47,614 bases of DNA from assembly GCA_001298575.1 (NCBI GenBank), contig LJCV01000002.1, positions 1 through 47,614 on the forward strand, given 5' to 3'. This stretch comes from Actinobacteria bacterium OK074. GTDB lineage: Bacteria > Actinomycetota > Actinomycetes > Streptomycetales > Streptomycetaceae. Each line of letters opens with the position of its first letter. Position 1 is the stretch's first letter. Shown piece by piece: positions 1 to 8,456 of this stretch. The position numbers and the translations under genes are program-made. The notes below the pieces were generated by a model, which saw only the letters and a program-made list of their open reading frames with translations, did no database searches and was not told where the DNA came from.

Positions 1-2531
1 CCCCCCCCCCCCCCGCCGCGCGCCGCGCGCGGGGTCGGGGTGGCGGCGGGGGTGGAGTGCGCCGGGGCCGAAGTCGGAGGCGTGGCCTGGGGAGTTGGGG
101 CCTGGGGAGTTGGGGCCTGGGGAGCTGGGGTGGCTGCCGCTGCGGTTGTCGGGTGCGGTGGGGTCGGCGTGGGGATGGTGGCCTCGGGGGCCTTCGACGA
201 ACGCTGCACGGGCAGGGGGGCGGTGGTCTCGGGGGCCTTCGCCTGGGGGACGGCTGCGGGGCGCGGGGTGGGAGTTTCGGTGCGCTGAACTGCCGCTGTG
301 GGTACAGGAGTTGATGGGCGCGGGAGGCTCGGCGTCCGGCCGGGGATGGGGGCCCGCTGCACTGCGGCGGAGGGCGATGCGGAGGCGGCCGAGGGCGTAC
401 TGGTAGAGGGCTGCGTGGCGCTGGGCGGGGTGGTCTGCGCCGGAGGGGTGGCCTGGGACGGCGACGGCGACGGCGGGGATGCCGGAAGCGCCGGGGCTAC
501 CGGGGGCGTCGAGGACGTCGGGGATGCCTGGGCTCGGCTGCCGGGGCCGGGACCGGGGGCGGACGATGCCAGGCGTTGGACGACGGGCTGGGCCGCGCCC
601 GAGGCGGCAGGCGGGAGCGCGGGGGAGACCGGACGCACGGACGGGGTCGGGTTCGGGGTCGGCGCCGGGGAAGCCGGGCCGCCGGAAGCAGTTGTCCGAC
701 GCTGGACGACGGGCTGGGCCGCGCTCGGAGTGGCAGGTGTGGCGCTCTGCGTGGGCGTGGCTGTAGGCGCGGGGGCGGGCGCGGGCGTCGTCGAAGCGCT
801 CGGCGCACCAGCGGGGGCCGACGCGGACGGGCCCGATGTCGAGGTCGATGCCGAGGTCGATGCCGATGCGGGTGCCGGTGTCGGTGAAGCAGCACTCCGG
901 CTTCCGGACACCGCCCGCTGCACCGGAAGACTGGTCGCCCCCGAAGCAGACGGAGACGGCGACGTAGACGCAGACGCAGGCGCGGGAACAGGCACGGCCG
1001 CAGGCGCAGGTGCGGTGCCCGTGGACGGTACGGCGGCGGGATTCCCCTCCCGGCCCCGCACACCACCGCCCCCAGGCACCGCCCGCTGCACCGAAGCCTC
1101 GGGCGCACCCGAAGCCGTCGAGCCCGTCGAACCCGCCGTACTCACCGAAGAGTTCACCGCGCCCGAGCCCGAGCCCGACCCGGACCCCGATGCACCCGGC
1201 GCGGAAGGCGCAGTCGCCCCCCGCGCACCCCCCCCCCCCGCCACCCGCCGCTGCCCAGGCGCCACCGCCCGCTGCACCGGAAGAGCAGGCGCAACGGCGG
1301 CCGGCGGAGCGGCGGCCACGGCAGGAGCAGGCGCCGACGCGACGGCAGCCGTGCTCACCACGGGCTCACCGCCGCGCACCGGAGCGGAGTCGGAGCCGGG
1401 GACCGGGCCACGAGCGCCCGGTCCCCCAACTCCCGCTCGGTCAGCGTCGGTTGACGATGCCGCCCCGGCGCCGTCGGACGCCCCCCCCGCACCACCCGTG
1501 GACTTCGGCGCAACCTCTCGCCGTGGCGCCGCCACCGGAGCCGCCGCCACCGGCAGCACCCGACGCTGCACGGCCGCGGGCGCACTGGCGGACCGCGTCA
1601 GCGAACGCGACCGTTGCGGCCCCGACGCCGGCGGGTTCACCGGCGTCACGTTCACCCCGCGAGCCGGACGCGGAGCGACCACGGGAGCGGCGGCCGGACC
1701 CGAACCGGCCGCGCTCACCGAAGAGTTCCCCGCACCCGAACCCGAACCGGCCCCGCCCGAAGCCGCCGCCCGCTGCACCACAGGCACAGACACGGGCGCA
1801 GGCCCAGGCGTAGGCACGGGAGCCGAACCCGAAGCCGGAGCCGAACCCGCCCCACCCGAACGAGCCACCCCCGCCCCAGAGTTCACCCCACCGCTACTAA
1901 CCCCACGCGAAGCCGAAGAAGGCGAAGACGGCGAAGGTGCAGCCGAAGCACCCCCCGGCGCCGCCGAAACCGTAGGAGCCGTAGGAACCACAGGCGCCGC
2001 AACCCTCGTACCGCCAAGCGCACCGCCAAGTCCCGCGCCCCCAACCCCCGGCCCAGCCACCTCCCGCAACGGCACCACCGGCATCCGCTGCACCACCGGA
2101 CCCGGTCCCGCCCCCAACGGCAAGGAGCCCGGCCGCAGTTCGAGTCCCTGGGCGGGCGCGCCCCCGAGCATGCCGCCGCTCGCGGAGGCGGCCCCGTCGA
2201 GGACCGAGTGCGAGCGGGTGCTCATGAACGACGGGTTCTGCCACGTCGACAGCCGCCCGCCGAACCCCGAGTCCGCGACCGCGGCCGAGGACGAGGCCGC
2301 CCCCGCCGTCGCGCCCGTCCCCGTACCCGTACCGAGGGCACGCTGAATCGGCGGCAGCCCCGTCCACCCGGCCACCGCCGAACGCCCAGCCGCAGCCGGG
2401 GAGTTACCGGACTCGACCACTCCGGCCCCGGTCTCCCCCGAAGCCGGAACCGAAGCCGCACTACCCTCCGCCGAGCCGCCCGCAGGGCCAAGGCCCCGCC
2501 CCCGGCCCCGCAACCGATCCAGGAACCCCAC
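1..2531 (-). CDS. Pro/Ala/Ser-rich VQR-repeat protein of the CIS operon, 3' end off the window
   Basis: The frame is open from a GTG at 2531 to the left edge, giving at least 843 residues with no stop. It begins GFLDRLRGRGRG and then becomes almost entirely low-complexity Ala, Pro, Ser, Gly and Thr. At least 12 short [AVPSI]-x-QR motifs (VVQR, AVQR, PVQR) are scattered along it. The same VQR motif recurs in the two DUF4157 proteins at 5746-8415, which ties this protein to the CIS. It starts 3 nt after the stop of the 59-aa gene, so it is the next operon member. The sequence suggests a long disordered chain; it sits where phage tail operons carry the tape measure after the assembly chaperones, but I see no coiled coil. 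Function unknown; frame confidence is high because every VQR lies in one frame. Confidence 0.75.
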   Translation of the reverse strand, partial: MGFLDRLRGRGRGLGPAGGSAEGSAASVPASGETGAGVVESGNSPAAAGRSAVAGWTGLPPIQRALGTGTGTGATAGAASSSAAVADSGFGGRLSTWQNPSFMSTRSHSVLDGAASASGGMLGGAPAQGLELRPGSLPLGAGPGPVVQRMPVVPLREVAGPGVGGAGLGGALGGTRVAAPVVPTAPTVSAAPGGASAAPSPSSPSSASRGVSSGGVNSGAGVARSGGAGSAPASGSAPVPTPGPAPVSVPVVQRAAASGGAGSGSGAGNSSVSAAGSGPAAAPVVAPRPARGVNVTPVNPPASGPQRSRSLTRSASAPAAVQRRVLPVAAAPVAAPRREVAPKSTGGAGGASDGAGAASSTDADRAGVGGPGARGPVPGSDSAPVRGGEPVVSTAAVASAPAPAVAAAPPAAVAPALPVQRAVAPGQRRVAGGGGARGATAPSAPGASGSGSGSGSGAVNSSVSTAGSTGSTASGAPEASVQRAVPGGGGVRGREGNPAAVPSTGTAPAPAAVPVPAPASASTSPSPSASGATSLPVQRAVSGSRSAASPTPAPASASTSASTSTSGPSASAPAGAPSASTTPAPAPAPTATPTQSATPATPSAAQPVVQRRTTASGGPASPAPTPNPTPSVRPVSPALPPAASGAAQPVVQRLASSAPGPGPGSRAQASPTSSTPPVAPALPASPPSPSPSQATPPAQTTPPSATQPSTSTPSAASASPSAAVQRAPIPGRTPSLPRPSTPVPTAAVQRTETPTPRPAAVPQAKAPETTAPLPVQRSSKAPEATIPTPTPPHPTTAAAATPAPQAPTPQAPTPQATPPTSAPAHSTPAATPTPRAARGGGGG

Positions 2532-2534
2532 CCC

Positions 2535-2714
2535 TCAGCCCCCCGCCCCGGCCGCCGGCGCCGTCGCGTTCGCGCGTGTCACCAGGGACGCGATCTCGTC
2601 CGCGTAGCGGCGGCGGTCCTGGTGTTCCAGGTCCAGGATCTGGTCCAGGTCCCAGTGGAAGTGGTAGGCGACGTACGCGATCTCCTCGTGCAGCCGGTCG
2701 GTCGCGTACGTCAC
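2535..2714 (-). CDS. 59-aa GpE/DUF6760-like tail assembly protein
   Basis: The GTG start overlaps the stop of the upstream gene in a GTGA tetranucleotide, so the two genes are translationally coupled. The protein reads TYATDRLHEEIAYVAYHF followed by HWDLDQILDLEHQDRRRY. This aromatic/acidic pattern matches the small DUF6760 proteins of extracellular contractile injection systems and resembles phage P2 GpE-type tail chaperones. It probably acts with the preceding protein during tube or tail assembly in the cytoplasm. The family name is from memory; size and position after the tube gene support it. Confidence 0.7.
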   Translation of the reverse strand: MTYATDRLHEEIAYVAYHFHWDLDQILDLEHQDRRRYADEIASLVTRANATAPAAGAGG

Positions 2715-3253
2715 GATTCCCCCAGGCGGCTCCCGCCGAGTTCCACCTCGAAGGGCTCGGAGCAGTGCGGGCACCGCACCGCCGCCCGCGTATGCCCCTC
2801 CGCGTTGATCTGCCGGTAGAAGTCCTGGAGGAACGCCAGGTCGGAGGCGAACATGTTCTCCACGGTCCCGTCGTGCACCAACGGCAGCGTGCCGAGCCGG
2901 GTGATGACCCGGCCGAGCAGCACCACCGAGAGGAACGCCGGGTTCTCCTGCACCCGGACGTCCCGCAGCGGGATCAGCTCGTCGCGCGCCGTCGCGAGCC
3001 GCATCACACCGTCGCGGTGGACGGTGCCGGACTCGTCGACATAGCCGCGCGGCAGCTGGAAGGGGAACTCCGTGCGCAGGTACTGCTGTTGCTGGGGTTG
3101 CTGCGGCGCGGACGGCGCCGGGGCGGCGGCGCTCTGGCCCGGCATCGGCCCCGGACCGGTCACCGCCTCCCCCGCGACCGCCTCCGGCGAGGACGCGTCC
3201 CCGCCGGAGTACGTGACGGCGGCACCACCCGCCCTCGCAGCCGAACGCCGCAT
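2711..3253 (-). CDS. Tail assembly chaperone-like protein with C-terminal CPHC motif
   Basis: 180 aa. The N-terminal 60 or so residues are low-complexity (Ala, Gln, Pro; a QQPQQQQ run). The body contains FPFQLPRGYVDESGTVHRDG followed by MRLATARDELIPLRD, a pattern typical of phage tail assembly chaperones of the P2 GpE / Mu gp41 kind. Near the C-terminus RCPHCSEPFEVE supplies a CxxC pair that could be half of a metal site. The ATG shares one base with the tube stop (TAATG), and its own stop overlaps the next start, so the three genes are tightly coupled. Expected role: structural assembly of the CIS tube or baseplate. Confidence 0.7.
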   Translation of the reverse strand: MRRSAARAGGAAVTYSGGDASSPEAVAGEAVTGPGPMPGQSAAAPAPSAPQQPQQQQYLRTEFPFQLPRGYVDESGTVHRDGVMRLATARDELIPLRDVRVQENPAFLSVVLLGRVITRLGTLPLVHDGTVENMFASDLAFLQDFYRQINAEGHTRAAVRCPHCSEPFEVELGGSRLGES

Positions 3254-3699
3254 TACTCGATGACCAGTTCTTCGAACGTGATGGTCACGGTCTCGGTGAG
3301 GGCGGACGCCTCACCGGCCTTCACCGCGCTCGCGTCGATCTTGCTGCACCACGCGTTGCGCAGGTGGTACCGCTTGGTCGGGCTGTTCACGAAGTCCATG
3401 AAGATGATCGTCGCGTTCTTGCGGGCCGTGCCCATCTGCCCGTTGATCGACTGGTTGATCCACTCGGTGAACGCGGCCGACATCGTCATACCGCGTACGA
3501 CCGTGCAGGTGCCGTTCTTCTTCACGCCCGGCAGGTTGCGGACCGTGTTGATGCCGCTGGTGCCGGTGTTCTGCTGGTACGTGATGACGTCCTGCTCGAT
3601 CGACAGGCCGCTGACCTCGGCGAGGTACTCGACCATGACGCCGTCGATCTGGAGGGCGAAATTATGTGAGGTAAGGCTGTCACCCGGCTGGAGACTCAT
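3253..3699 (-). CDS. CIS inner tube protein (T4 gp19-like)
   Basis: 148 aa, the usual length for phage tail tube / Hcp-like subunits. The N-terminus MSLQPGDSLTSHNFALQIDG and the segments VEYLAEVSGLSIEQD and GVKKNGTCTVVRG match the T4-gp19-like tube family (PF06841) known from CIS particles. It would stack as hexameric rings inside the sheath. An AAGGA Shine-Dalgarno lies 10 nt upstream of the ATG. It lies about 50 nt downstream of the sheath gene and overlaps the next gene by one base. Confidence 0.92.
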   Translation of the reverse strand: MSLQPGDSLTSHNFALQIDGVMVEYLAEVSGLSIEQDVITYQQNTGTSGINTVRNLPGVKKNGTCTVVRGMTMSAAFTEWINQSINGQMGTARKNATIIFMDFVNSPTKRYHLRNAWCSKIDASAVKAGEASALTETVTITFEELVIE

Positions 3700-3749
3700 G
3701 TGTTCGCTGTCCTTCTGGCGTTTGACGACTTACTGACAGGGAGGGTGAG

Positions 3750-5351
3750 CTACTCCTCCAACTCCCCGCTCCCGCTGGAGAATTGCGCCAGCCGGAAGAT
3801 CACGAACTCCGCGGGCTTGACCGGCGCGATGCCGATCTCGCAGACGACGCGGCCGACGTCCACCGACTCCGGCGGGTTGGTCTCCTCGTCGCACTTGACG
3901 TAGTACGCCTCTTCGGCGCGCTGGCCGAACAGGGCGCCGCTGCGCCACTCGTTGACCAGGAACGCCGAGATGTTGCGCCGGATCCGGGCCCACAGGTTGT
4001 GGTCGTTCGGCTCGAACACCACCCACTGGGTGCCGAGCAGGATCGACTCCTCCAGGTAGTTGAAGTACCGGCGGACGTTCAGGTAGCGCCAGGCCGGGTC
4101 GGAGGAGAGGGTGCGGGCTCCCCAGACGCGGATGCCGCGGCCGGGGAAGGCGCGGATGCAGTTGACGCCGATGGGGTTGAGCAGGTCCTGTTCGCCGCGG
4201 GTGATCTGGTTCTCCAGGTCGACCGCGCCGCGTACGACCTCGTTGGCGGGCGCCTTGTGCACACCGCGCTCGAAGTCGTTGCGGGCCCAGATGCCGGCGA
4301 TGTGGCCGCTCGGCGGGATCAGCCGGGCCTGGCCGGTGGCCGGGTCGAAGGACTTGATCCACGGGTAGTACAGGGCCGCGTACTTGGAGTCGTAACCGGC
4401 CGTCTCCTGGCGCCAGACCCGGATCTGACGGGCGTTCAGGCTCGGCGGCGGGTCGATGATCGCGACGCGGTCGCCCATCAGCTCGCAGTGCGCGATCATG
4501 CCCAGCTGGACGGCCTTGACGTTCTCCAGGTCGATCGCGCCGCGCTGGTAGGCGGCCATCAGGTCGGGGACCGCGACCATGGAGATCTCGTCGACGGCCT
4601 CCAGGCCGCCGAAGCCGGTACGGTCGGCGGAGTCGCCGAGGTACTGGGCCGGACCCGGGTGGTCGAGTTCGTCAACTCCCTTGCCCGGCGCGGCGGGTGC
4701 CGCGGTCGGGGCGGCGAGGGCGACGCTCTGGTTGTCGGGGCGGGCCAGCTGGGCGGCGGGCGCGGCCTCGGTCACCGTGATGAGCTTGGAGCGCTCCTTG
4801 ACCTGGGTGACCACGTAGTTGCGGCCACCCTTCTTCGCGCTCACGTCGAAGGACTCGACGGTCTTGTCGCCGTCCTTGACGTTCAGCCTGAACCGCTCGG
4901 CGGGGCCCTCGCCCTCCGGGTCCGCGACCTCGACGGTCAGCTGGCCACCGCTGGGCGCGGCGGCGACCGCGGTCACCGCGAACGTGCCGAGCTGCTTGGG
5001 CTCACCGGCGGTCAGCTCGCCGACCGAGCCCGAAGTGCCCACCGCGGCGGGCGACTTGCCGTTGCCGGAGACGCCGCCGGCCGCGGCGGAACCGCCGACG
5101 CGGACGACGTAGGCGGCCGAACCGCCGTTGTTGAAGAAGCCGTAGACGGAGTGCGCGAGATAGTAACCGTCCGTGAACTCACCGAACTGCGTGACGTACT
5201 GGGTCCAGTTGGTCACCAGCGTCGGTTCGTTGAGGGGGCCGGTCGGGGCCAGGCCCACGAAGGCCGCCACCGACGTACCCACTCCCTCGATGGGGCGCGA
5301 GCCGCTGGCCACCTCCTCGACGTATACGCCGGGCGACAGGTAGGACGGCAT
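3750..5351 (-). CDS. CIS contractile sheath protein
   Basis: 533 aa starting MPSYLSPGVYVEEVASGSRP, the classic start of phage tail sheath proteins. The C-terminal part has RTLSSDPAWRYLNVRRYFNY and RNISAFLVNEWRSGALFG, conserved in CIS and T4 sheath C-terminal domains, with an inserted middle domain. I chose ATG 5351 over an in-frame ATG 18 codons upstream because a strong GGAGGAG (5360-5366) lies 8 nt before it and family homology begins there. It is the first gene of the minus-strand structural operon. The sheath polymerises around the tube and contracts to fire the system. Confidence 0.95.
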   Translation of the reverse strand: MPSYLSPGVYVEEVASGSRPIEGVGTSVAAFVGLAPTGPLNEPTLVTNWTQYVTQFGEFTDGYYLAHSVYGFFNNGGSAAYVVRVGGSAAAGGVSGNGKSPAAVGTSGSVGELTAGEPKQLGTFAVTAVAAAPSGGQLTVEVADPEGEGPAERFRLNVKDGDKTVESFDVSAKKGGRNYVVTQVKERSKLITVTEAAPAAQLARPDNQSVALAAPTAAPAAPGKGVDELDHPGPAQYLGDSADRTGFGGLEAVDEISMVAVPDLMAAYQRGAIDLENVKAVQLGMIAHCELMGDRVAIIDPPPSLNARQIRVWRQETAGYDSKYAALYYPWIKSFDPATGQARLIPPSGHIAGIWARNDFERGVHKAPANEVVRGAVDLENQITRGEQDLLNPIGVNCIRAFPGRGIRVWGARTLSSDPAWRYLNVRRYFNYLEESILLGTQWVVFEPNDHNLWARIRRNISAFLVNEWRSGALFGQRAEEAYYVKCDEETNPPESVDVGRVVCEIGIAPVKPAEFVIFRLAQFSSGSGELEE

Positions 5352-5745
5352 GCTCTGCACTCCTCCGGGGCATGAGACAGGAACACCCAACAGCCTCATG
5401 CGCACGACGTGTTATCCGAAACGTCCGGCAGTGCCCGGTCGGGGGCACTGCCGTTGCCCCCGTCTGTGCCCGTTGGGGCACGCCGGGTTCGCGCGCGCGA
5501 AAGGCCCCTGGTCCGGCATGCTCGGTGGGGGAAACGCGCGCCACGACCGGGAAACCGGCCACCGTACCGGGGAGAGCGATTTCCGGCCGCAAGGCGTAAA
5601 CATGCCCACAACTGCCCGCGCCTGCCCCCGCTGCCCCTCGGATTGCCCCGACGTCCCTTCTCGCGATCAACTCCCGTCGGCAGACTGATCAGTTGAACCA
5701 TGCTTCCGCAAGGGAACGCGGTCGGCGACGGACGGAAGCGGGGCC
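5352..5745. promoter_or_regulatory. Divergent CIS control region with two perfect dyads
   Basis: This is the 394-nt gap between the sheath operon and the cargo genes. It contains a perfect 10-bp inverted repeat, GGCAGTGCCC-N6-GGGCACTGCC (5427-5452). A second dyad, GTGCCC-N4-GGGCAC (5466-5481), follows 13 nt later and shares the core GTGCCC/GGGCAC. They could be twin operator half-site pairs or leader hairpins for the sheath transcript, which starts leftwards 75 nt away. No credible gene is visible in the rest of the gap. Confidence 0.5.
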
Positions 5746-7479
5746 ATGGCACGCAGGCAGGAAGAAGCGGATTCGCAGCAGGCCGCGGGGCGGACCGGAC
5801 GGCTCGTTCCGGCCCGCGCGGAGGGCCTCGACGCCATCCAACGCGCCGCGCTCACGGCCGACGGTCCGCTCCACCCCGGCCAGGTGCGCGCCCTCCAGGG
5901 CGTCGCCGGCAACACGGCCGTCGTCCAGCGGCTGGCGCGCGACACCCACCAGCACGGCGAGGGCTGCGGCCACCAGGCACCGGCCGTGCAGCGCCGCGCC
6001 ACCGCTACGCCGGTCGTGCAGCGGCGCTCCACCGTGCCCGACGTCATCAACTCCGCGGGCTCGCCGCTGGATTCGGCCAAGCAGAGCGAGATGGAGTACC
6101 GCTTCGACGGCGCGGACTTCTCCCGGGTGCGCGTCCACAACGACGCGAAGGCGCAGGAGTCGGCGGCGGAGGTCGGCGCGCTGGCGTACACGTCGGGCCA
6201 CGACATCGTGCTGGGCTCCTCCAGCGTCCCCGACAACGTGCTGGCCCACGAACTGGAGCACACCCTCCAGCAGGAGCAGGGCGAGGTCACCACCCGGCCC
6301 TTCGGCGACGACCTCAACGTCTCCCCGACGAACGCGCCCGAGGAGGTCGCCGCCGAGGCCAAGTCCCAGCAGGTGATGCGCAAACCGCTGCCCTCGGTGG
6401 CGGATTCGGGGTCCCAGGAGCACGGCCACGACCACGCCCACCACGCGCATGCGGAGGGCGCCGCCGTGCAGCGGATGCCCCGGCCGGGCGGCGCGAGCCC
6501 GGCGGGCGGCGTCTCCGCCGCGCCGCCGGTCGTGCAGCGGATGGAGAGCCCCCCGCGGGGCCGCGGCAGCGACTACGAGGCGGACGCCTCGTCCTCCGGC
6601 TCCGACAGCTCCCCGGAGCGGCGAGCGCTTCGCGAGCGCATCGAACAGGGGCTGGGGGACATGGACGACCTCGTCGGACAGACCGACCGACTGGGCCTGG
6701 AGGGCCCGGGGTTCCGCCGGATCCGGCCGGTGCACCACTCGGAGTCCGAGTCCTCCTCCGAAGCGGCGGAAGCGGCGACGGGGGCGGCCGGGCCGGCACA
6801 TCCCACACTGCCGGAGAACGAACTTCTGAAACCGCTGCGCGACCTGCTGATGAAAGAAATGAGCAAGGGCGGTCTCAGCAAGAAGCTGAAGGTCTCGTTC
6901 AAGGTGGACGGCGGCGACCCCGACCCCAGGAACGACGCCGTCGGTCATGCCTGGATCGAGATCACCAATTCGAAGGGGAAGGAAGTCTCCTTCGGCTTCT
7001 ACCCGACGGAGCGGCATCATCCGATCCGTAGTACGCGCGGCGGCGTCCAGTGCCCCGACCGGTACGGTCATGCCACGCACAGCGAGTCGAAGAACGTCCC
7101 GCTGAGGGACATCATCAACGGTTACCAGATCGCCAACGACCGGTCCCGGGCCGCATACAACCTCAGCCTGCACAACTGCTCGACCTTCGCGGGCGACGTG
7201 TGGAAGGCCATGACCGGCAAGTCCATCCCCACGGAGTGGTTCACCGCGTACGGCCTGCTCAGCAACGTCATGTCGACCCCTCACGGTGCCGCCGAAGGCA
7301 TCGAAGCCCACCAGGACAGGCGTCGGCAGGGCCGGGTGGACAACCTGCGCCCCCGCATGCAAGGCCCCATGAGCGCGCTGATTCCCGGCGCCGCCAACCC
7401 GGACGAGGCAGCCGCCGCGATAGCCGACTCCCGGTATTCCCAGACCAGTTCGTCCCAGTCCTCCGAGGAGGTGGACTGA
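5746..7479 (+). CDS. DUF4157 protein with C-terminal permuted papain-like domain, candidate CIS cargo
   Basis: 577 aa. The N-terminal part has ALQGVAGNTAVVQRLA, the short AGNxAV motif common to eCIS-associated proteins. A DUF4157 domain (about 105-190) follows with the zincin-type motif HELEH at about 168-172. Residues about 210-345 are low-complexity with VQR motifs and a His-rich patch. The C-terminal domain has GHAWIEI (about 401) and LHNCSTFAGDVWKAMTG (Cys about 478). This His-before-Cys order is that of permuted NlpC/P60 or LRAT-like papain folds. Inference: the DUF4157 part targets or packages the protein, and the C-terminal domain is an effector hydrolase or acyltransferase. The cargo role is not proven; the family name of the C-terminal domain is uncertain. 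Confidence 0.8.
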   Translation: MARRQEEADSQQAAGRTGRLVPARAEGLDAIQRAALTADGPLHPGQVRALQGVAGNTAVVQRLARDTHQHGEGCGHQAPAVQRRATATPVVQRRSTVPDVINSAGSPLDSAKQSEMEYRFDGADFSRVRVHNDAKAQESAAEVGALAYTSGHDIVLGSSSVPDNVLAHELEHTLQQEQGEVTTRPFGDDLNVSPTNAPEEVAAEAKSQQVMRKPLPSVADSGSQEHGHDHAHHAHAEGAAVQRMPRPGGASPAGGVSAAPPVVQRMESPPRGRGSDYEADASSSGSDSSPERRALRERIEQGLGDMDDLVGQTDRLGLEGPGFRRIRPVHHSESESSSEAAEAATGAAGPAHPTLPENELLKPLRDLLMKEMSKGGLSKKLKVSFKVDGGDPDPRNDAVGHAWIEITNSKGKEVSFGFYPTERHHPIRSTRGGVQCPDRYGHATHSESKNVPLRDIINGYQIANDRSRAAYNLSLHNCSTFAGDVWKAMTGKSIPTEWFTAYGLLSNVMSTPHGAAEGIEAHQDRRRQGRVDNLRPRMQGPMSALIPGAANPDEAAAAIADSRYSQTSSSQSSEEVD

Positions 7480-7505
7480 CCGGGGCGACGGCCGTGCCGC
7501 GCCTG

Positions 7506-7525
7506 CCGCGCCTTCCGTGGCGCGG
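7506..7525 (+). terminator. Short GC hairpin after the first cargo gene
   Basis: A perfect 7-bp stem, CCGCGCC-TTCCGT-GGCGCGG, lies 27 nt after the stop of the cargo gene and is followed by TTCTG. It has no T run, which is usual for high-GC actinobacteria. It could end or attenuate transcription before the second DUF4157 gene. Confidence 0.35.
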
Positions 7526-7620
7526 TTCTGCCTCCAAGGCTGCCCCAACGGCCCTTGCGCGTACGCCTTTACGGTCCTAGGCATGACGAACGTGCCACCA
7601 CCGAAAGGTCGTCACAGGTC

Positions 7621-8415
7621 ATGCATGCGTCGAAGGACCGCAACCAGGCCGACCGGGACGGAACCAAGCACCCGACGGCGAACCGGCCCACCCGCCCGGC
7701 CCCGGACCGCGTGAGCGGCACCGCGGCCGGGCTGCTCGCCCTCCAACGCACCGCGGGCAACGGGGCGGTGGCCCGCGCGATCGCCGCGGAACGCACGGCG
7801 GTGCGGGACACGGCGGGTCAGGACCAGGAGCAGCACGAGCACAGCCCCGGCTGCGAGCACGCCAACCAGGCGCCCGTACAACGCCGTTACGACGCCGACG
7901 CCGACGTCGAGCCGCGGTCCGAGCCGCGGTCCGACGAGCAACTCGCCGTCCAGGGGCGGTCGTCGGTGTACGAGGCGATCGACTCGCCCGCGCAGTCGCT
8001 GGAGCCGGGCATCAAGGCCAAGGCCGAGCAGGCGTACGACATCAACCTGTCCCAGGTCAGTGTGCACTCGGGCCCGGTCGCGCAGCGCTCGGCCAAGGAG
8101 CACGGCGCCCTCGCCTACACCTCCGGCGACCACATCGTGCTCGCCGAGCCGAAGGTGGACGAGGAGACGATGCTCCACGAACTCGACCACGTCCGCCAGC
8201 AGCGCCAGGGGCAGGTGGCGGGCACCGACAACGGGTCGGGCGCGAAGGTCTCCAGCCCCGACGACCCGTTCGAGCAGCAGTCCAGCGCGAACGGCCGCAA
8301 GGTGGCTCAGGGCCACGCCCCGGACCTGGGCCTGCCGGGGCGTCCGGCGCCCGTCCAGCGCGCCCAGCGCGCCCACCGAGAGACCGACGGCACCGACGAG
8401 TCCGCGCGGCCGTAG
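7621..8415 (+). CDS. Second DUF4157 protein of the CIS locus
   Basis: 264 aa from ATG 7621; an AAAGG lies 12 nt upstream. It has GLLALQRTAGNGAVARAI near the N-terminus (the same AGN motif as the upstream gene), a His-rich EQHEHSPGCEH segment, PVQRRY, and a DUF4157 domain. The domain holds AYDINLSQVSVHSG, GALAYTSGDHIVLAE and the HELDH zincin-type motif at about 186-190. It ends soon after the domain without an added effector, so it may be a partner, a loading adaptor or a peptidase rather than a toxin. A longer in-frame start exists upstream but lacks family similarity. Confidence 0.8.
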   Translation: MHASKDRNQADRDGTKHPTANRPTRPAPDRVSGTAAGLLALQRTAGNGAVARAIAAERTAVRDTAGQDQEQHEHSPGCEHANQAPVQRRYDADADVEPRSEPRSDEQLAVQGRSSVYEAIDSPAQSLEPGIKAKAEQAYDINLSQVSVHSGPVAQRSAKEHGALAYTSGDHIVLAEPKVDEETMLHELDHVRQQRQGQVAGTDNGSGAKVSSPDDPFEQQSSANGRKVAQGHAPDLGLPGRPAPVQRAQRAHRETDGTDESARP

Positions 8416-8456
8416 TCGGTCGTCGCACCCGGTCAGGCGGCAGACCGCTTCCGGCT

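Noticed and set aside
298..2346. Long plus-strand reading frame (682 codons)
   Set aside because: It is the antisense of the VQR protein. Only the minus frame has meaningful repeated VQR motifs and links to the operon.
3783..5375. Plus-strand frame opposite the sheath
   Set aside because: Antisense shadow; the sheath identity of the minus frame is unambiguous.
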